Below are positions 49,875 to 62,503 of a stretch of 64,000 nucleotides of DNA, one piece after another. Location: the NCBI GenBank assembly GCA_025093555.1, contig JAIWNF010000040.1, positions 310,001 to 374,000 of the forward strand, given 5' to 3'. The position numbers and the translations under genes were made by a program. The notes under the pieces were generated by a model. That model worked only from the letters and a program-made list of their open reading frames with translations. It ran no database searches and had not been told where the DNA came from. The first letter of the stretch is position 1. Each line of letters begins with the position of its first letter. Origin of the DNA: Circinella umbellata (taxonomy: Eukaryota; Mucoromycota; Mucoromycetes; Mucorales; Lichtheimiaceae).

Positions 49875-51050
49875 TTCATCAGACCAGTATTGGAATATGG
49901 CCTTGCCATTGCAGCTCTCACATCAAATCATATGGCTAAATTGGATAATGCTCAAAATGGATGTGTCAAAATGGCTCTCAATCGCAAAGCATCAAAACAA
50001 TCAGCCACTATTGTTCCCATGGTCTTAGCCGATCTACCTTCGATGAAACTCCGTGCTCGAACTCTTCAACTAAAGTTTGCAGCTCGACTACAAACACTCC
50101 CGGTATCATCAATGGCAAGATCGGTAGAGCTTACATTTTTATGGGACAACAAGCAACCAAACAAACAATGGAAAACCATTACCACCAACAATCGAATTCA
50201 CCAACGTTACAACAAACTGAGGAACAGCAACGCTCCACCAATCAATCCAGTACATCAAGCCATCACTGAAAAACGAAATGAAGAATATACCTCAAGAAGG
50301 AATAAATTCAAATCAATTAGCTGTATGCGCATCAACAGAATCATCGACCCTATACTATATCAACCAGCATTCTCACGAGACCGTCACAGGCTCATCAAAT
50401 GGCGTATGCACTGGCTTCCATCATACCCACTTAAAGACTGCCGATGTGGACATAAAGAAGCAAGAAGAGAACATTTCGCCACCTGTCCCCTTCTTCAGTC
50501 TCTTCTTCTAGATTTGACCAATAAATTCGGCGCCATACCAGAACTCGCACCTAATATGCACCAACTTGATCACATCCTTAACCTTTTACCACAATCTGAA
50601 GTTGGTCTTGTTTTGGGTAAATGGAAAACTGTATGGCCAGCATTGATTCGGGTGCTAAGAGAAATTGATTTTCTCAGCCATCCCAATGATATATTTGACG
50701 AAGATGAGCCAGCACCAGAGGAAGCTTTGGAATCTTTAGTACCACCATCATCAACATCACCCGACTAACACTTCGTTTTAGTATCCTCTCTCTCTCTCCT
50801 GCCACAATTATCTTCTGTTAATTTTTTTTTTTCTTCTTTTATCTTTTTCTTTCTTCTTCGCCTCTCCCACACTCTATTTCTTATACTAGCTCTAGCTTTT
50901 CCCCATACTGGGGTTTTTCAGTTATTGCCACAACCCCAATATCACCTTGTAAATATTATTATTCTTTTCATTCCGTACCGCAAGGAAGCGACCATATACC
51001 CATAGGTGCAGGTCAATCTAGTCTTCCATAATAAAAATAAATTTTTAAAC
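49875..51050 (+). mobile_element. 5'-truncated LINE insertion (copy C), 1176 bp, perfect 15-bp target duplication
   Basis: An open frame runs from the 5' junction to the stop at 50,768, about 297 codons with no break: IRPVLEYGLAIAALTSNHMA, then RTLQLKFAARLQTLP, the zinc-binding cluster DCRCGHKEARREHFATCPLL and the C-terminal WPALIRVLREID. This is the distal part of ORF2 after the RT domain. The 3'UTR carries a hairpin CCCCA-TAC-TGGGG (50,901-50,913) followed by TTTTTCAG and ends ATAATAAAAATAAA. TATTCTATTGTAAAT flanks both sides (49,860-49,874 and 51,051-51,065). An intact frame and perfect duplication mean it is the youngest LINE insertion here. Confidence 0.92.
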
Positions 51051-51065
51051 TATTCTATTGTAAAT

Positions 51066-53739
51066 GTGGTACAAAGATTTTATTCTTGTAATACATTGTT
51101 GCGAGCCAGGAAAAAGCTCTAGACCCAAATATGTACAGGAACTAATTTCAAAGCTGCATATAGAACTGTTTTATAGAATGACTCTCAATTTTTATAAGTA
51201 CGTAGCGAGAATACGTAACTCAAGAATTATTCATCAGATCCCCACAAATTTTCTGGAGAATTCCAGTGTTCTTGATAATTAAAGAATTTCAAGCCTAACA
51301 ATGGACTTTTGCTTTTGTTTGGTATTATCAATAGACATGATTGATATATTAAAACTGTCTTCAGGGCATCATCAATTTTGTATTATAAAAAAGACATGAT
51401 TGGTAGATCGTAAAGCCATTAAAGACTTTGAGTTTTTATACACTAAAAAATTATGAAAGCCAACTTTGAAAACTACATTATGTACATGATAATCCAAAAA
51501 AAACTACTCAGCTCAAAAATTTATAAAAGAAGCTTGTCAGATTACTCTATTTTGTTTTTAAGAAAAATATTTATTTGAGGTAGAATTCATGCCATAAAGT
51601 CTTTATTCATTGAAAGTTTGTTGTAGCTGGCTTACAATATTTTGGATATTATACCAAATAAATATACTATCATTGAACGGAGGGAGTGTTATACCTCATT
51701 CAGTGGGATGAGAGTGATTTCGTTGTGAATAAGATTTTATTATCTTTTTAGCAGGAGCTATAATAAGGTTGTACGCGTGTTTTATTTCAAATCAGTGTAA
51801 ATCCTTAATGCCAGTAAAAAAAAAGGGTCATTAGTAATATTACACAAAACCTTGACAGACTTTAATAGAACAATCAAAATAATCTGTAGGAAGAGCGAAT
51901 ACGTAAGAAAAAGCGTGCTATTTTGACGAACTTAGAATTTCTAAACTATTATGGGTTTTAACTCATGACTTTCCAATTACCAGTTATATCGTCCTGCTAT
52001 GATAAATTCATATAGATTTATGTATATACCCACCATCTTTAATGTAGCCTAAATTGGATAACAGTATTCTCGATTACACACAGATTATGTACACTTTCCC
52101 AAAATGTTGATTTAAATTTTTCAATTAAATAAAGTAAATAACATTTACCTATAACATTTAGCAAATATAAAAAGAGCTTTCTTATATAAAGATGACATTA
52201 GACTTTATAAAGAAGTAGTACGTATACACTTTAAACATTATATAGTATACCCTAACAATAATAATAATAATAATAATCTCTGCTGATATTCTAATTGAAA
52301 TCAAGAGTATAAAACACGATGTGAAACGAAATATTTTAGACGAAACAATCTATACGTGGTAGCTCGGCACACAGTAGTAGTAGTAAAAGTAGTACTAGCA
52401 GTACATAATACATTGTAAGTTTCTTTCTAATTTACGTGACTCAACATATGACTATCTTCAGGTTCGTAAAAGTTTATTTTTGTCAATAAATATAATAAAA
52501 CAAATAATCTGATAAAAAAAAGTGTTATATGAGAATATACATGTTTCTTTTAGTGATATTAGAAAGAAAAAGAAGTGTTTGTTATATATAAGTTTCGTAG
52601 AAAATTTTACTTTTACTAAACTCACCATGTGGATTAGATAATAATAAAAAATTACTGATCTATGTGGCGATGACCACATAAGAAAATAAAAACACACATT
52701 TCCACCTTCTGGGATTAGTTTGTATTACATATTAATATGTTCGAAGCATATTTTGTGTAAGCTTTTATATTTAGGAGTTTTTTTTTGTCTTTATTCATGT
52801 TTACTTCTATATATGATCATAAATTCCCGGATTTTATTATAAAATGTAATCCCCCCAGTTAGCCAGTATTGTTATGATTATAATTTTTGAACACAATGAA
52901 CAACAGTAACTATATGACACAGACATGTCAAAAAAAATAATGGTATGTATGTAAAAGCAACAATATATGATAACAATAGTAAAATGATGTATTATATATT
53001 AGTGATACTTGTAATGGTAGTATGGTTTTTTAATAAAGTTAATAATACAAAAACATAAATAATATAACACAAAAGTTATACAAAGTAAAAAAAAATGGGG
53101 GGGGGGGATAGTATGAAATAATGGGATAAAATTAAATTTCAACAAAAATAATAATAATAATAGAGATAAAGAAATATAGGAAAGCATAATAAATAAAAGT
53201 AAAAATAAATAATTATAATATAGAATAAACCATTAATAAGCTTGTTGTTGAAAAAAAATAATTATTAGAGAAAAGTGTTAAAGAGAGAGAGAAGAAAGAT
53301 GAATAGGGAAAAATAACACATGACGATGATTTGAAAAAGAAAAAAATGGGTTAAAGAGGAATAGAAGTAAAAAAAAAAAAAAGCTGTATAAAACGTCTAA
53401 ATCCGCGGTTTTCAGTTACTTTTTTCCCACCAACATATAAAATATATTTCTCCCCGCCCTAAATTCTCCATATCAATGGGTCCTTATTTAGCAAAGGGAT
53501 GATAGAGAGAGAAAGAGAGAGCGAGAAGAAAGAAAGAGAAGATCGAGCGAGATATAGAGAAGAGAAATAATAATAATAATAAATAATCTTAAAGGACCGG
53601 CCCAGCCTGCCATTCCTTTATAATTATTTTGGTTTGGTTTGTATCTGTGAAGAGGGCTTTTGTTTTTTGTTGTTTTGAGATATGTTTGAAAAACGTTGAT
53701 TTTGTTATACAATAAAGAAAAATATAAAGTTTTCAAAAT
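51066..53739. other. Intergenic spacer
   Basis: AT-rich, with simple repeats (ATA)n near 52,258-52,276 and AGT units near 52,372-52,400. The 3' flank of the NDT80 gene holds GA-rich runs near 53,500-53,575. No gene recognised. Confidence 0.5.
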
Positions 53740-56100
53740 TTAATGATGCGGTTGTTGTTGAGCATGAAGAACCGATGATGAAGGCGCTGAACTATAAGGA
53801 TAGTCATCATAATGTTGTTGTGGTGGTGGTGCAGAACCTGGAGGAGCTGAAGCATGTTGTTGTTGATGAAGAGGTGGAGGTAATGATTGGTGAGATGGAT
53901 GATGATTAGTAAAAGGTGGATAAGATGATGATGATGGTGGAGGTGGTTGATCTTGTCGCATCGTCGAAAAATATTTTGTTTCGCTTTCAGGTGGACGTGA
54001 AGCATACGGTTCGGGATAGTAAGGATTATGGCCCATCATTTCTGTTGTACCGCCAGGTGTCTTATTCTCAGATTCTAATCGGTTACCACCTTGGAAATAT
54101 GAGTCTGATGATGACGAAGTTCCATACTGTGGTTGTCCTTGGTGTTGCTGAGGATGAGGTGGATGAGATGGATTTTGTGGTTGCTGTTGAGCACCTTGAT
54201 GAGGTGGTCCTTGTTGATATCCTACAGCAGGATTGGGAGGATAACCATAATAAGGGGAGTAAGATCCCAGATCACTTACGGGTGATGTAGGTAAGCTAAG
54301 ATATCTTGGTGGTGGTGGAAGTCGTTCAGCATTTCCTCCTCCTGCACCTGGTGGCGGAGGTGGAGGGGGTGGTGGAGGCATTCCAACAGCAGCAGCTGCT
54401 GCTGCTGCAGCTGCAGAATCTTCAGGTGGACCACCACTACCAGCAGCAGTGGCCGCTGTCATATTATGACGATAACGAGTATGAGAATCTGCATAATGAC
54501 CTGGGCTTCGGCCACGCACAACCAATGGTGCGGAATGACATGTTGCCACACGAATTTCTTCTCCTTGGCTTGTATTTGCAAATAGATCAATGACAATTTC
54601 ATAATACTGTTGTGCAGCACGTCGTTTTCCATTGTTTGCTGTAGCAGTCTTGAATTGCATACGTTCGAATGTAACGATATGGTGACTTGAACCGACAGAA
54701 GCCAAATGTAAATTGCCACCAGCACGAACGGGTTGGGGTTTAGGTATCATTTGAGGGCCCTTGTCGCGCTTTGGGGTGTGTTGCACTAATTCGATTTTCT
54801 TGTCTGCATTGTTTGAGACACAAGCACTAACCCCAATTGAGAAGTAATCAACTTGGTGGAGTTCCTGCTCGGATTTACGCAGTAAGCAAGGTACTTCAGG
54901 ACCTTGTAAAAGATAATTGATACCATGAACATCAAATGTACCACTGACTTGAAAATAGTTGCGTCGATAACATGCCCAATCTTGGTCTGCTCGAAAAAAT
55001 CCACGGTCCATCTTTGCATGAAGTTGAACTTGATATCTATTAAAATTTCATAAGGTTTTTTTTCCCCAGTTAGTTATTTATAAATATATTCATTTATAAA
55101 ATAATGAGGAGAGAATTTTTTCATGTATCATCCAACAAAGTACTTTTTTTTTTTTTTGAAAATAAAAAAGGGAAGTCTACTTTACCCATTTGATTGATCT
55201 AAACTAAGCAATTCTTGGAGTTGTTTTGTTGAAGAAAAAGACGGGCCCATTTCAAATGAAAAGATGGATTCTGTTCTCCGTTTTCTGATTGGACCGGCGA
55301 ATTGATTATATGGATGAGACGGGAAAGTTGTCATGCTTGTGAAACTAGCTGGTCGCGCTGGTAATGTAGGTCGTGAAGCCCCACCATTACTACCTCCACT
55401 ACTACTACTACTGGGTGATTTGTTTTCTTGAAGAGGTGTTGGTGGTAATGATGCTGTATCAGGTCGTGGTGTACCTGGTTGGGTCATTGACATCAATCTA
55501 TTATATATATTACATATAAAGAATAAAAGACGTTAATATAACTCCAAACTCATAATCATTATTATATCGTCTATTATTCCTTTACTCCCAAAATTTCCCA
55601 ACAACGTAAAAAAAAATTCCTTTCCCATTCTAGGTTATAGTCATCTAAAAAAGTGAGCCTAAAATACCCCAAGCCCCCCCCTTCTAACTCTGTCTCTGCC
55701 TCATGATTTTTTTTTATTGCACACAATAAATCAAAATCACAATCATTTTGATTCTTTTTCCCTTTTTTCTCTAACCTTCGTACACGAAGTCTAATTTAAA
55801 TATTTCTGCAAGATAACTTTATCTCTTTGAAATTTTTTAAAAAAAAACCAGGTACCAAAAAAAAAAATGATAATATAAAAAAGGGGGGGGGATAAATTAT
55901 TATTTTTTAAAAAAAACTTACCCGTGCATCGAAGATTCTCCAGACATATCAGAGTGTTGTGGTGGAGGTAGTGCTGTTTGAGAAGAAGGTGGCGGTGGTG
56001 GCGCGTGCGATGGTGAATCGCGGTAAGGGTAGTTATTGCTTGAAAGCGCCATGTAACTAGGTAAGGATTCCTGAGATGGTGACCATTTACTGTCTTGCAT
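53740..56100 (-). CDS. NDT80/PhoG-domain transcription factor (vib-1-like), 595 aa
   Basis: Three exons: 55922-56100, 55186-55497 and 53740-55036, totalling 1788 nt. A Pro/Ser-rich N-terminus is followed by the Ig-fold NDT80 DNA-binding domain across exons 2 and 3: MDRGFFRADQDWACYRRNYF, then KKIELVQHTPKRDKGPQMIP, TFERMQFKTATANNGKRRAA, QQYYEIVIDLFA and PLVVRGRSPGHYADS. The FERMQFKxATANNGKRRAxQQ and VVRGRSPGHY blocks are diagnostic. The rest is low complexity: a poly-Ala run, a poly-Pro run, and Gln/His-rich repeats. Filamentous-fungal members (vib-1, xprG, RON1) control nitrogen/carbon responses, protease secretion, incompatibility and development; yeast Ndt80 drives meiosis. Which role applies here cannot be told. 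Start ATG at 56,100 opens a first exon with no upstream alternative in frame. Confidence 0.93.
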
Positions 56101-56898
56101 CTCGTAGTGTCATTCGCTTTTTCTTAACAAAATAAAAAAAAAAACAAAAGTTAAATATTCTTAAAAAAAAAAGATAAACTTTTTGGATAACCCCTTTCCC
56201 CTTTTTTCAAATAAAGAAATAAGTTAAGAAAAAAGAAAGAAAGGAAATAAAAAAGAAAGAAGAAAATAACAAGAAAAAAAAAAAGGGTTCGAAGGTTTAA
56301 GGTAACTCAAAGTTTCTATACTTATCGACACATGATCTTTGATCCAATATAATCATTCTCAAGCTCCGCATAATAATAATAATAATGTGTATTGTGTAGC
56401 ACCATTATTTTATTTTAACAAATATAACAAACTAGTCAATTCATCATCTCACGCAAAACAATAATAATAAAGCATGCAAGAAGTATTTTTTTATTTTTGA
56501 AGCATAAAAAAAATATATCTTCATTTCTTTTTTATCTATCTCTTTTCATGTCATATTTTTACTATATTCTTCTCTCGTTCCTTTTTTTTAGCCTCCAACA
56601 ACCATATTACCAACTCTAATTGTATTCAAAGTTGATCCTTCATTCAAGTTGCACCAATGAAAAAAAAGCTGATCAATGCGGTGGCAAAATTTCAATGACT
56701 AGTAGCGGCCACTGAAAATTCCAATTGCTCAAGGTATTTGGTATTTAATGCTTAAATTGGTGTTGGGGGACCGAAAGGGAAGAAAAGATATTTTATATTT
56801 TATTTTATTTATCAATATCATTTTTTTTTGTAAAAGCTATTTATTAAAAGTACATGTATATATAAAATCATCAAAGAATACATATTTTACTACTCGAT

Positions 56899-56932
<34 letters not shown>

Positions 56933-57054
56933 TAAAATATACAAAGTAAAAAAAAAAAGCGAAGGCGAGGTTCCTGCTCAACATGTACACAATAAAAGAA
57001 AACGGTATAGTAATATCGAGTTAAAGTTCATAAAGTAAAAGCAAACCTTTCTTT
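56101..57054. other. Spacer between NDT80 and SNF2 genes
   Basis: Promoter side of the NDT80 gene, with homopurine A/G runs near 56,220-56,290 and a (TA)n repeat at 56,903-56,931. No gene recognised. Confidence 0.55.
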
Positions 57055-58465
57055 TTAACCATTTATCATCATAATATCTTCATCATCATCATCATCATCG
57101 TATATTTCTTCTATTTCTCCTTCTTCTTCTTGAACAGTATTTCTACTTTCTGCATAATTGTTATCATCAACAACGCTTTTGAAAAGTTCGTTCTATATCA
57201 TAAAAAGCATGGTTTAGGATTATTAACCACTTTTTTTTTACATTCTATCGTAAATTTGGGGGTTCGGAGGGAAAGAAATGGGATTTATTTTTATTTTTAC
57301 CTTTCTCTTTAGTACATTATCCATTAATCCTTCTTCTACTGTATCTTTGATTACAACAGTATGAATGAATGTTTGTTTATTTTGAGTCATACGATGAATA
57401 CGTGCAATTGCTTGATCTATTATATAGAATAACAATAGCAATGATTAGTTTTTCTTTTCTTATTTTCTTGTTACTAGATTACTCGATATTTAACACCATA
57501 GCAACCATGTTACTGAATACTTTACCCATTGTTGCTAAGTTATAAAAAAAATAAAATAATTATAAAAATGTTAAGTTTTTTTTTTATCCTAAACTTTAAT
57601 TTTTAACCAATTAAATACGTATTTATATACAACTTACCTGGATTCCACCTATATAAGAAAAAAAAATACGATTTAAAATTGAGGAAACTCTCTCTCTTTA
57701 TTATTTTTGGCAAAAAGAAAAAAAAAAGCTTACCATCGGTCTAGAATAACCATGTGATTTGCGCGCTGTAAGTTCAACCCCACACCACCTGCTTTAAGAG
57801 ATAATAACATCACTCTTACTTCAATTTGGTGATTAAATTGTCGAAGACTAACTTGTCTTGAAGTACTACTCATATCACCATGATCTTATTGTTTATAATA
57901 ATAATAAACAAATAAGAATTGTTTGGTTTAAATTAGTGCCTAAAATTTAAGTATTGCCATGTTTGTTTTATCTAGAAAAATAAAATAAAACAGTAGTACT
58001 TACAACAATTATGTTTAATGTTAATGGAACTCAAGACAGTTGAAATTATTTGGAGCAAATCAACAAACTAAAAAGATAATAAAAAAAAATTACGAGGACG
58101 TGGTATTGATTTCAAATTAACTCTTTTTTTCTTCTTATCACGATACTAGGTCACTCTTCTTTTTCTTTTTTTAATACCTGAGTAACAACAACGATTTTAT
58201 CCAAAACATTAGCTTCCAATGTTTTTCTTAAAAAGTTGATTAACCATCCTACTTTGGTAGAATGGTGTATTTGTGGTAGTTCTTGTAATGCTTTCAAATC
58301 TGGTGGTTGTTCATCTTCTCCAAACTGATCGCTATTTTTATACGCATATGGTTGGATTAGTTAATCATATATAATAAAATTAGAACGCGCATAAATCACA
58401 TGTATTTGAAAAAAACATTATCTTGATGTTATACAAGCAGTAAAGGTGATACAAATCAAGAGAAA

Positions 58466-58496
<31 letters not shown>

Positions 58497-60627
58497 ACTT
58501 ACTAAAAGCTTTCAATGATATCAAATGCTTCATTTACTTCATTTTCTTCACCTTGATTATTCGTTTGTATTTCTTCATCTGTATTCAAATGTTCAATTAA
58601 ATTTTCTGGTGTAGTGTCATGAACCAAAGAGATCAAATCTGGGAATTTATTTAAAAGTATTCTGAAATGACCACATGCTTGAAGCAAAAATTCCCACACC
58701 AGGAAAATACCGTTAGAATAATCTGACTTTTTTTCTGTAAAAATTTGAAATTGCCAAATTAGAAAACTTACTTTGCTTTAGACGAAGATAAAGTAATGCA
58801 GCAGCTGTCATTGAAGTATGAGAACCATCATCATCCGATTGAGAATGGCGTATACGTTTATATAAAACTCGTTCCAAATAATCATATAATGCACGCTCTG
58901 CATTTGTAAATTCCAATACAACACGTTGTTCTTTTTGTGGTAAAATGGGCAATGAAGTTTGTAAATCTTTTTTTGTTCGTCGTACCATATATTGTTTTAA
59001 TACAGTAGAAATATAATCAACATTGTGTTTCAAATTATTTGCAAGTGGAACTTCTAAAAAGGCAAAGATTGGATATAATTCAGAAAGTTCATTCTGTAAA
59101 AATAAACAGCAAAAATGTGAGAACTTTTATGACTTTTTGAACTTTTTGTTGTTGTTGTTGTTTCACATTGTGTCTTTTTACCTGTAATGGAGTGCCTGTC
59201 AAACACCATCGATAACGGGCCTTTAATTCCAAAACAGTTTCTGTAATTGCTGCTTTCATTGTGCGTACTTTATTGGATTCATCTATAAAATAATAATAAT
59301 TAAAAACAGATATTACCAATGAGAAAATGATTTATTAAATCTCTATTATATATATACATATACGTTACCAAGAATAACACGATGCCATTCCATATCAATT
59401 AGTGGTGCAGATACACCTGACAATTGCCTATTTCGAAACTCTAAACGTAATCGATCATAAGTTGTAATTACAACTCGAAAACACGATTCTAAAAAAATGG
59501 GGTGTTAATTGGTAAGAGCGTTTATATTTTTTAATACATTTACATTCTCTATCTAGTGAATGATTGATAATACTTACGTTCTAATAACATAAGTGTATGT
59601 TCATTATATATAAAGTAAGGTAAACTACCATAAGTAGTTTTTGTACGAATTTCTTCAGCCCATTGATCAGCTACCTAATATAAAGATGATGAATTATTAT
59701 TATTATTCATGGGTATTAAATATGACATAAATTAATATAGAAATTATCTCACTCCACGCGAAGGTACAACAACCAAAGTAGTTGCACGAACATTCAATTT
59801 AGGTTGTTGACGCATAATCAAGGTAAGCATTTGTAATGTCTATAATAATATAATTAATAATAATATTAATTTATAGATTTTCTTTTTATTTCTCTCTTTC
59901 TCTTCTTACCTTTCCTAAACCCATCTATTAATTATTATTGAAAATAAAGCATTTTTCGTTAGCCATCTTAATAATAAACTACCATTTTATTTTTGATCCA
60001 TAAAGAAAAGAAGTATTTTTTTTTACATCATCAGCTAATATACCACCTCGATAAGAACGTTCCATAGTAATCATACGTTGAACACCTTCTTCTTGATGTT
60101 GCTGTAATTGAACACCACTACGTAAACTTGCATGTACTAATAAAAGCAATTTGAGTTTTGCTTGTAAGTATACAAACTTTTTTTCCCAGCCACTACTTTC
60201 TTTTTTACTCACCTGCATTCATACTAACATCGGGTAGTTCTGATTCATCTTCAATCGTCGTGACAAGAACATGATCTTTATCTATATTTTGGAAAACAGT
60301 GGTGACATTGGTGAGTAATAAGGTTATACATAAAGTTTTTGAACTGACACTTTTTTTTTTGTTACCTCGAAGCCAAAAAGAATGTTCAGCAGGATAATAA
60401 GATCCACCAATGTCAATATAAAAATAATAAACAACGTCTTTAAACCATTCTCTTGGAAATTGTTCACATAAGCGGAGCAGTAACGACTGTAAACTTTCGT
60501 CACGATGACCATGAAATAAGTATCGCATTTGAGACTCTGGATCAGATCGGACAACAAGTCGATAAGTATCCTTATAACCTTGATCACATTTTCGACATCG
60601 AGGTCGATCGGCAGGAACCTTTGTCAT
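57055..60627 (-). CDS. SNF2-family DNA-dependent ATPase (Rad5/TTF2-like), 666 aa, 17 exons with three micro-exons
   Basis: Exons: 60366-60627, 60213-60281, 60027-60136, 59910-59924 (15 nt), 59753-59839, 59578-59674, 59369-59488, 59182-59282, 58772-59093, 58503-58677, 58178-58331, 58004-58067, 57734-57884, 57638-57648 (11 nt), 57526-57534 (9 nt), 57301-57416, 57055-57192; total 2001 nt. Helicase motifs in order: QHQEEGVQRM (Q-like), GGILADDMGLGKTLQML (I), TTLVVVPSR (Ia), VILDESNKVR (II, DESN not DEAH), RWCLTGTPLQNELSELY (III), QYMVRRTKKDLQTSLP, VTQFVDLL (IV), SLKAGGVGLNLQRANHMV (V) and WWNPATMDQAIARIHRM (VI). No RING lies between the lobes, unlike Rad5/HLTF; the tail is acidic. The N-terminus has one CxxC. 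It likely remodels DNA-protein complexes in the nucleus; exact role unknown. Confidence 0.9.
58470..58496. repeat. (TA)n microsatellite in a SNF2 intron
   Basis: About 13 TA units inside the intron between exons 10 and 11 of the SNF2 gene. Confidence 0.9.
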
Positions 60628-61224
60628 TTTTAGTGAGAAGGATAAGACAAAAAATAAAATGAATTACGTTTTTGTTGTTAACGCGAAAATATAGTATTTG
60701 GAGAAATAAAATTGAAAATAAAAAGGAGGGGTAAACCGTGCATCTCAAAAATTTATATAATACGCGTTTTTTTTTTTTTTTGTAAAAACAATGACCAAAA
60801 AGTTTAATATTACTATTTTACGCGTATATATGCAATTAATATAAAGTGATTCACAGCGTTGTTGATTTTTTTTTATTATTATTATTAAAATTATTAAAAT
60901 TATTTAACATAAAAGAAAAGAATAAAACAAAAGCGTATATAAAAAAAAGTATGTTGTGATTGTATATATATGTATATATATATATACATGTGTGTGTGTG
61001 AATATGTAAGTATATGTGTGTGTATATTTTGTGTAGGGAAACAAATAAAAGACGAAAAAAAAATCGTTATTGTTATTGAGAAGAGTGGGGTAATAGAGAA
61101 TATATATATTTATAAATGCGTGTACGTATTATGCGGGTAATATGGGGTTTTTTGAAAATATGTTTTTTTTTAAAAAAAAAAAAAAGAGGAGAGAAAGAGA
61201 AAGAGAAAAGATGGTATATATGTA
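60628..61224. other. Spacer upstream of the SNF2 gene
   Basis: Promoter side of the SNF2 gene and 3' flank of the next minus-strand gene. TATATG and GTGTGT runs occur at 60,960-61,030. No gene recognised. Confidence 0.5.
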
Positions 61225-62503
61225 TTATTCTACACTGTTATTCGTCAAGGTATCTTTTGAAGAAGGAGGTGTTAATAATCGAGCCAAACCTTCATTTTCA
61301 TTTTGAACCACACAATCCCAGCTTGTATTATTTTTTGCTAAATATCGCCGTACAAATGGACATGTTGGAATGACCAACAATTTCGCGGTCTCGGCCCATC
61401 GGAACCCCTGAATAACCAATAGATCACCCAATCCTAAATCACGATATGCAGTTGGTATCTCCTATAAAAGGTACATATACAGTTGTTATTAGCCATTTAT
61501 CTTATACCCAGTAATAGCAATAACTTCTAATAGACCTTTTTTTTTTGTTAATCCTCTCCCTCTTTTCCCTTCCCCTTTATTTAATTTCTTATCTTCAAAT
61601 GTTACTTACTGTGTGATAAAATTCAACCATTCGTTGAAATCTTGTTGGTAAGTAGCATAATGCGGCTAATAAAAGAATATATTATTTAGTTGCTATGGTA
61701 ATAAAAATTATCATTTATCACTATGGTCACTATCGATATACCATGACAATAATACTACTTTAAAAAATAAAGAATTATTTACCTATTGTTCCTTTATTAT
61801 CCAAAGTAATTCGAAACATATACCGATAGCCATCATGAACAACGTCGTAAGAATTGAATTTTTGGCGTTTTGGCGATGATGGTAGTAATGATACCGATGA
61901 TGATGAGGCTGGTGATGAGGCTGGTACTGTTGTAGTGGTTTGTTCTGGTTGTATTGATTCATTATTACTGTCATGACTATTACTATCATTATTACTATTG
62001 CTATTACTATTTATAAGTTCATCACTTCTTGAACATGAAGGGATTGGTGAAGATGTCGAATGATCAATGGTTAAAGGTGGTGTAAGTGGACCTATACTGC
62101 TAACGATATGGGTATTATTGACAGAAACAGATGGAGCAGCAAATAAAGGACCTGAATAAAGACGTGGAAATGGCAATGTTGCTTTAAACCGTTGACCAAA
62201 TGATGAAGTATTGTTAGGCACTTGTTGATGATGATTATATGTGCGGGGTATAAATGAAAACGATGGTGTGGATGTTGTACTCGTTCCGGTTGGTTTCGTC
62301 GAACAACTACTACTATTACTGTTACTATTATTAGACGTCATTTCTATTATTGCTGGCGTGGTTGTACTCATATTTGAAGATAACGGTGACAAAGTCGTAT
62401 TACTAGTAGAAGTAACAATAGTAGTGAGACCACCTACCCGACTTGGAGAAATAGAAGAAGAAGTTTCGGTTTTTTGAGCTGTAGGTGATGGCGGTCGCGT
62501 CAT
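61225..62503 (-). CDS. Unrecognised protein with Ser/Thr/Asn-rich N-terminus and conserved-looking C-terminal domain, 337 aa
   Basis: Three exons: 61783-62503, 61610-61665 and 61225-61461, totalling 1014 nt. Residues 1 to about 215 are low complexity (Ser, Thr, Asn, Pro) and end in a basic SPKRQKF that could serve as a nuclear signal. The C-terminal part looks folded: YDVVHDGYRYMFRITLDNKG, LCYLPTRFQRMVEFYHT, then IPTAYRDLGLGDLLVIQGFR and WDCVVQNENEGLARLLTPPS. The mixed strand/helix pattern and the splice sites inside it argue for a real gene. I do not recognise the domain. A nuclear regulator is possible given the composition, but that is inference. Confidence 0.8.

Noticed and set aside
53916..54593. 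Val/Glu-rich plus-strand frames
   Set aside because: Antisense shadows of the low-complexity part of the NDT80 gene.
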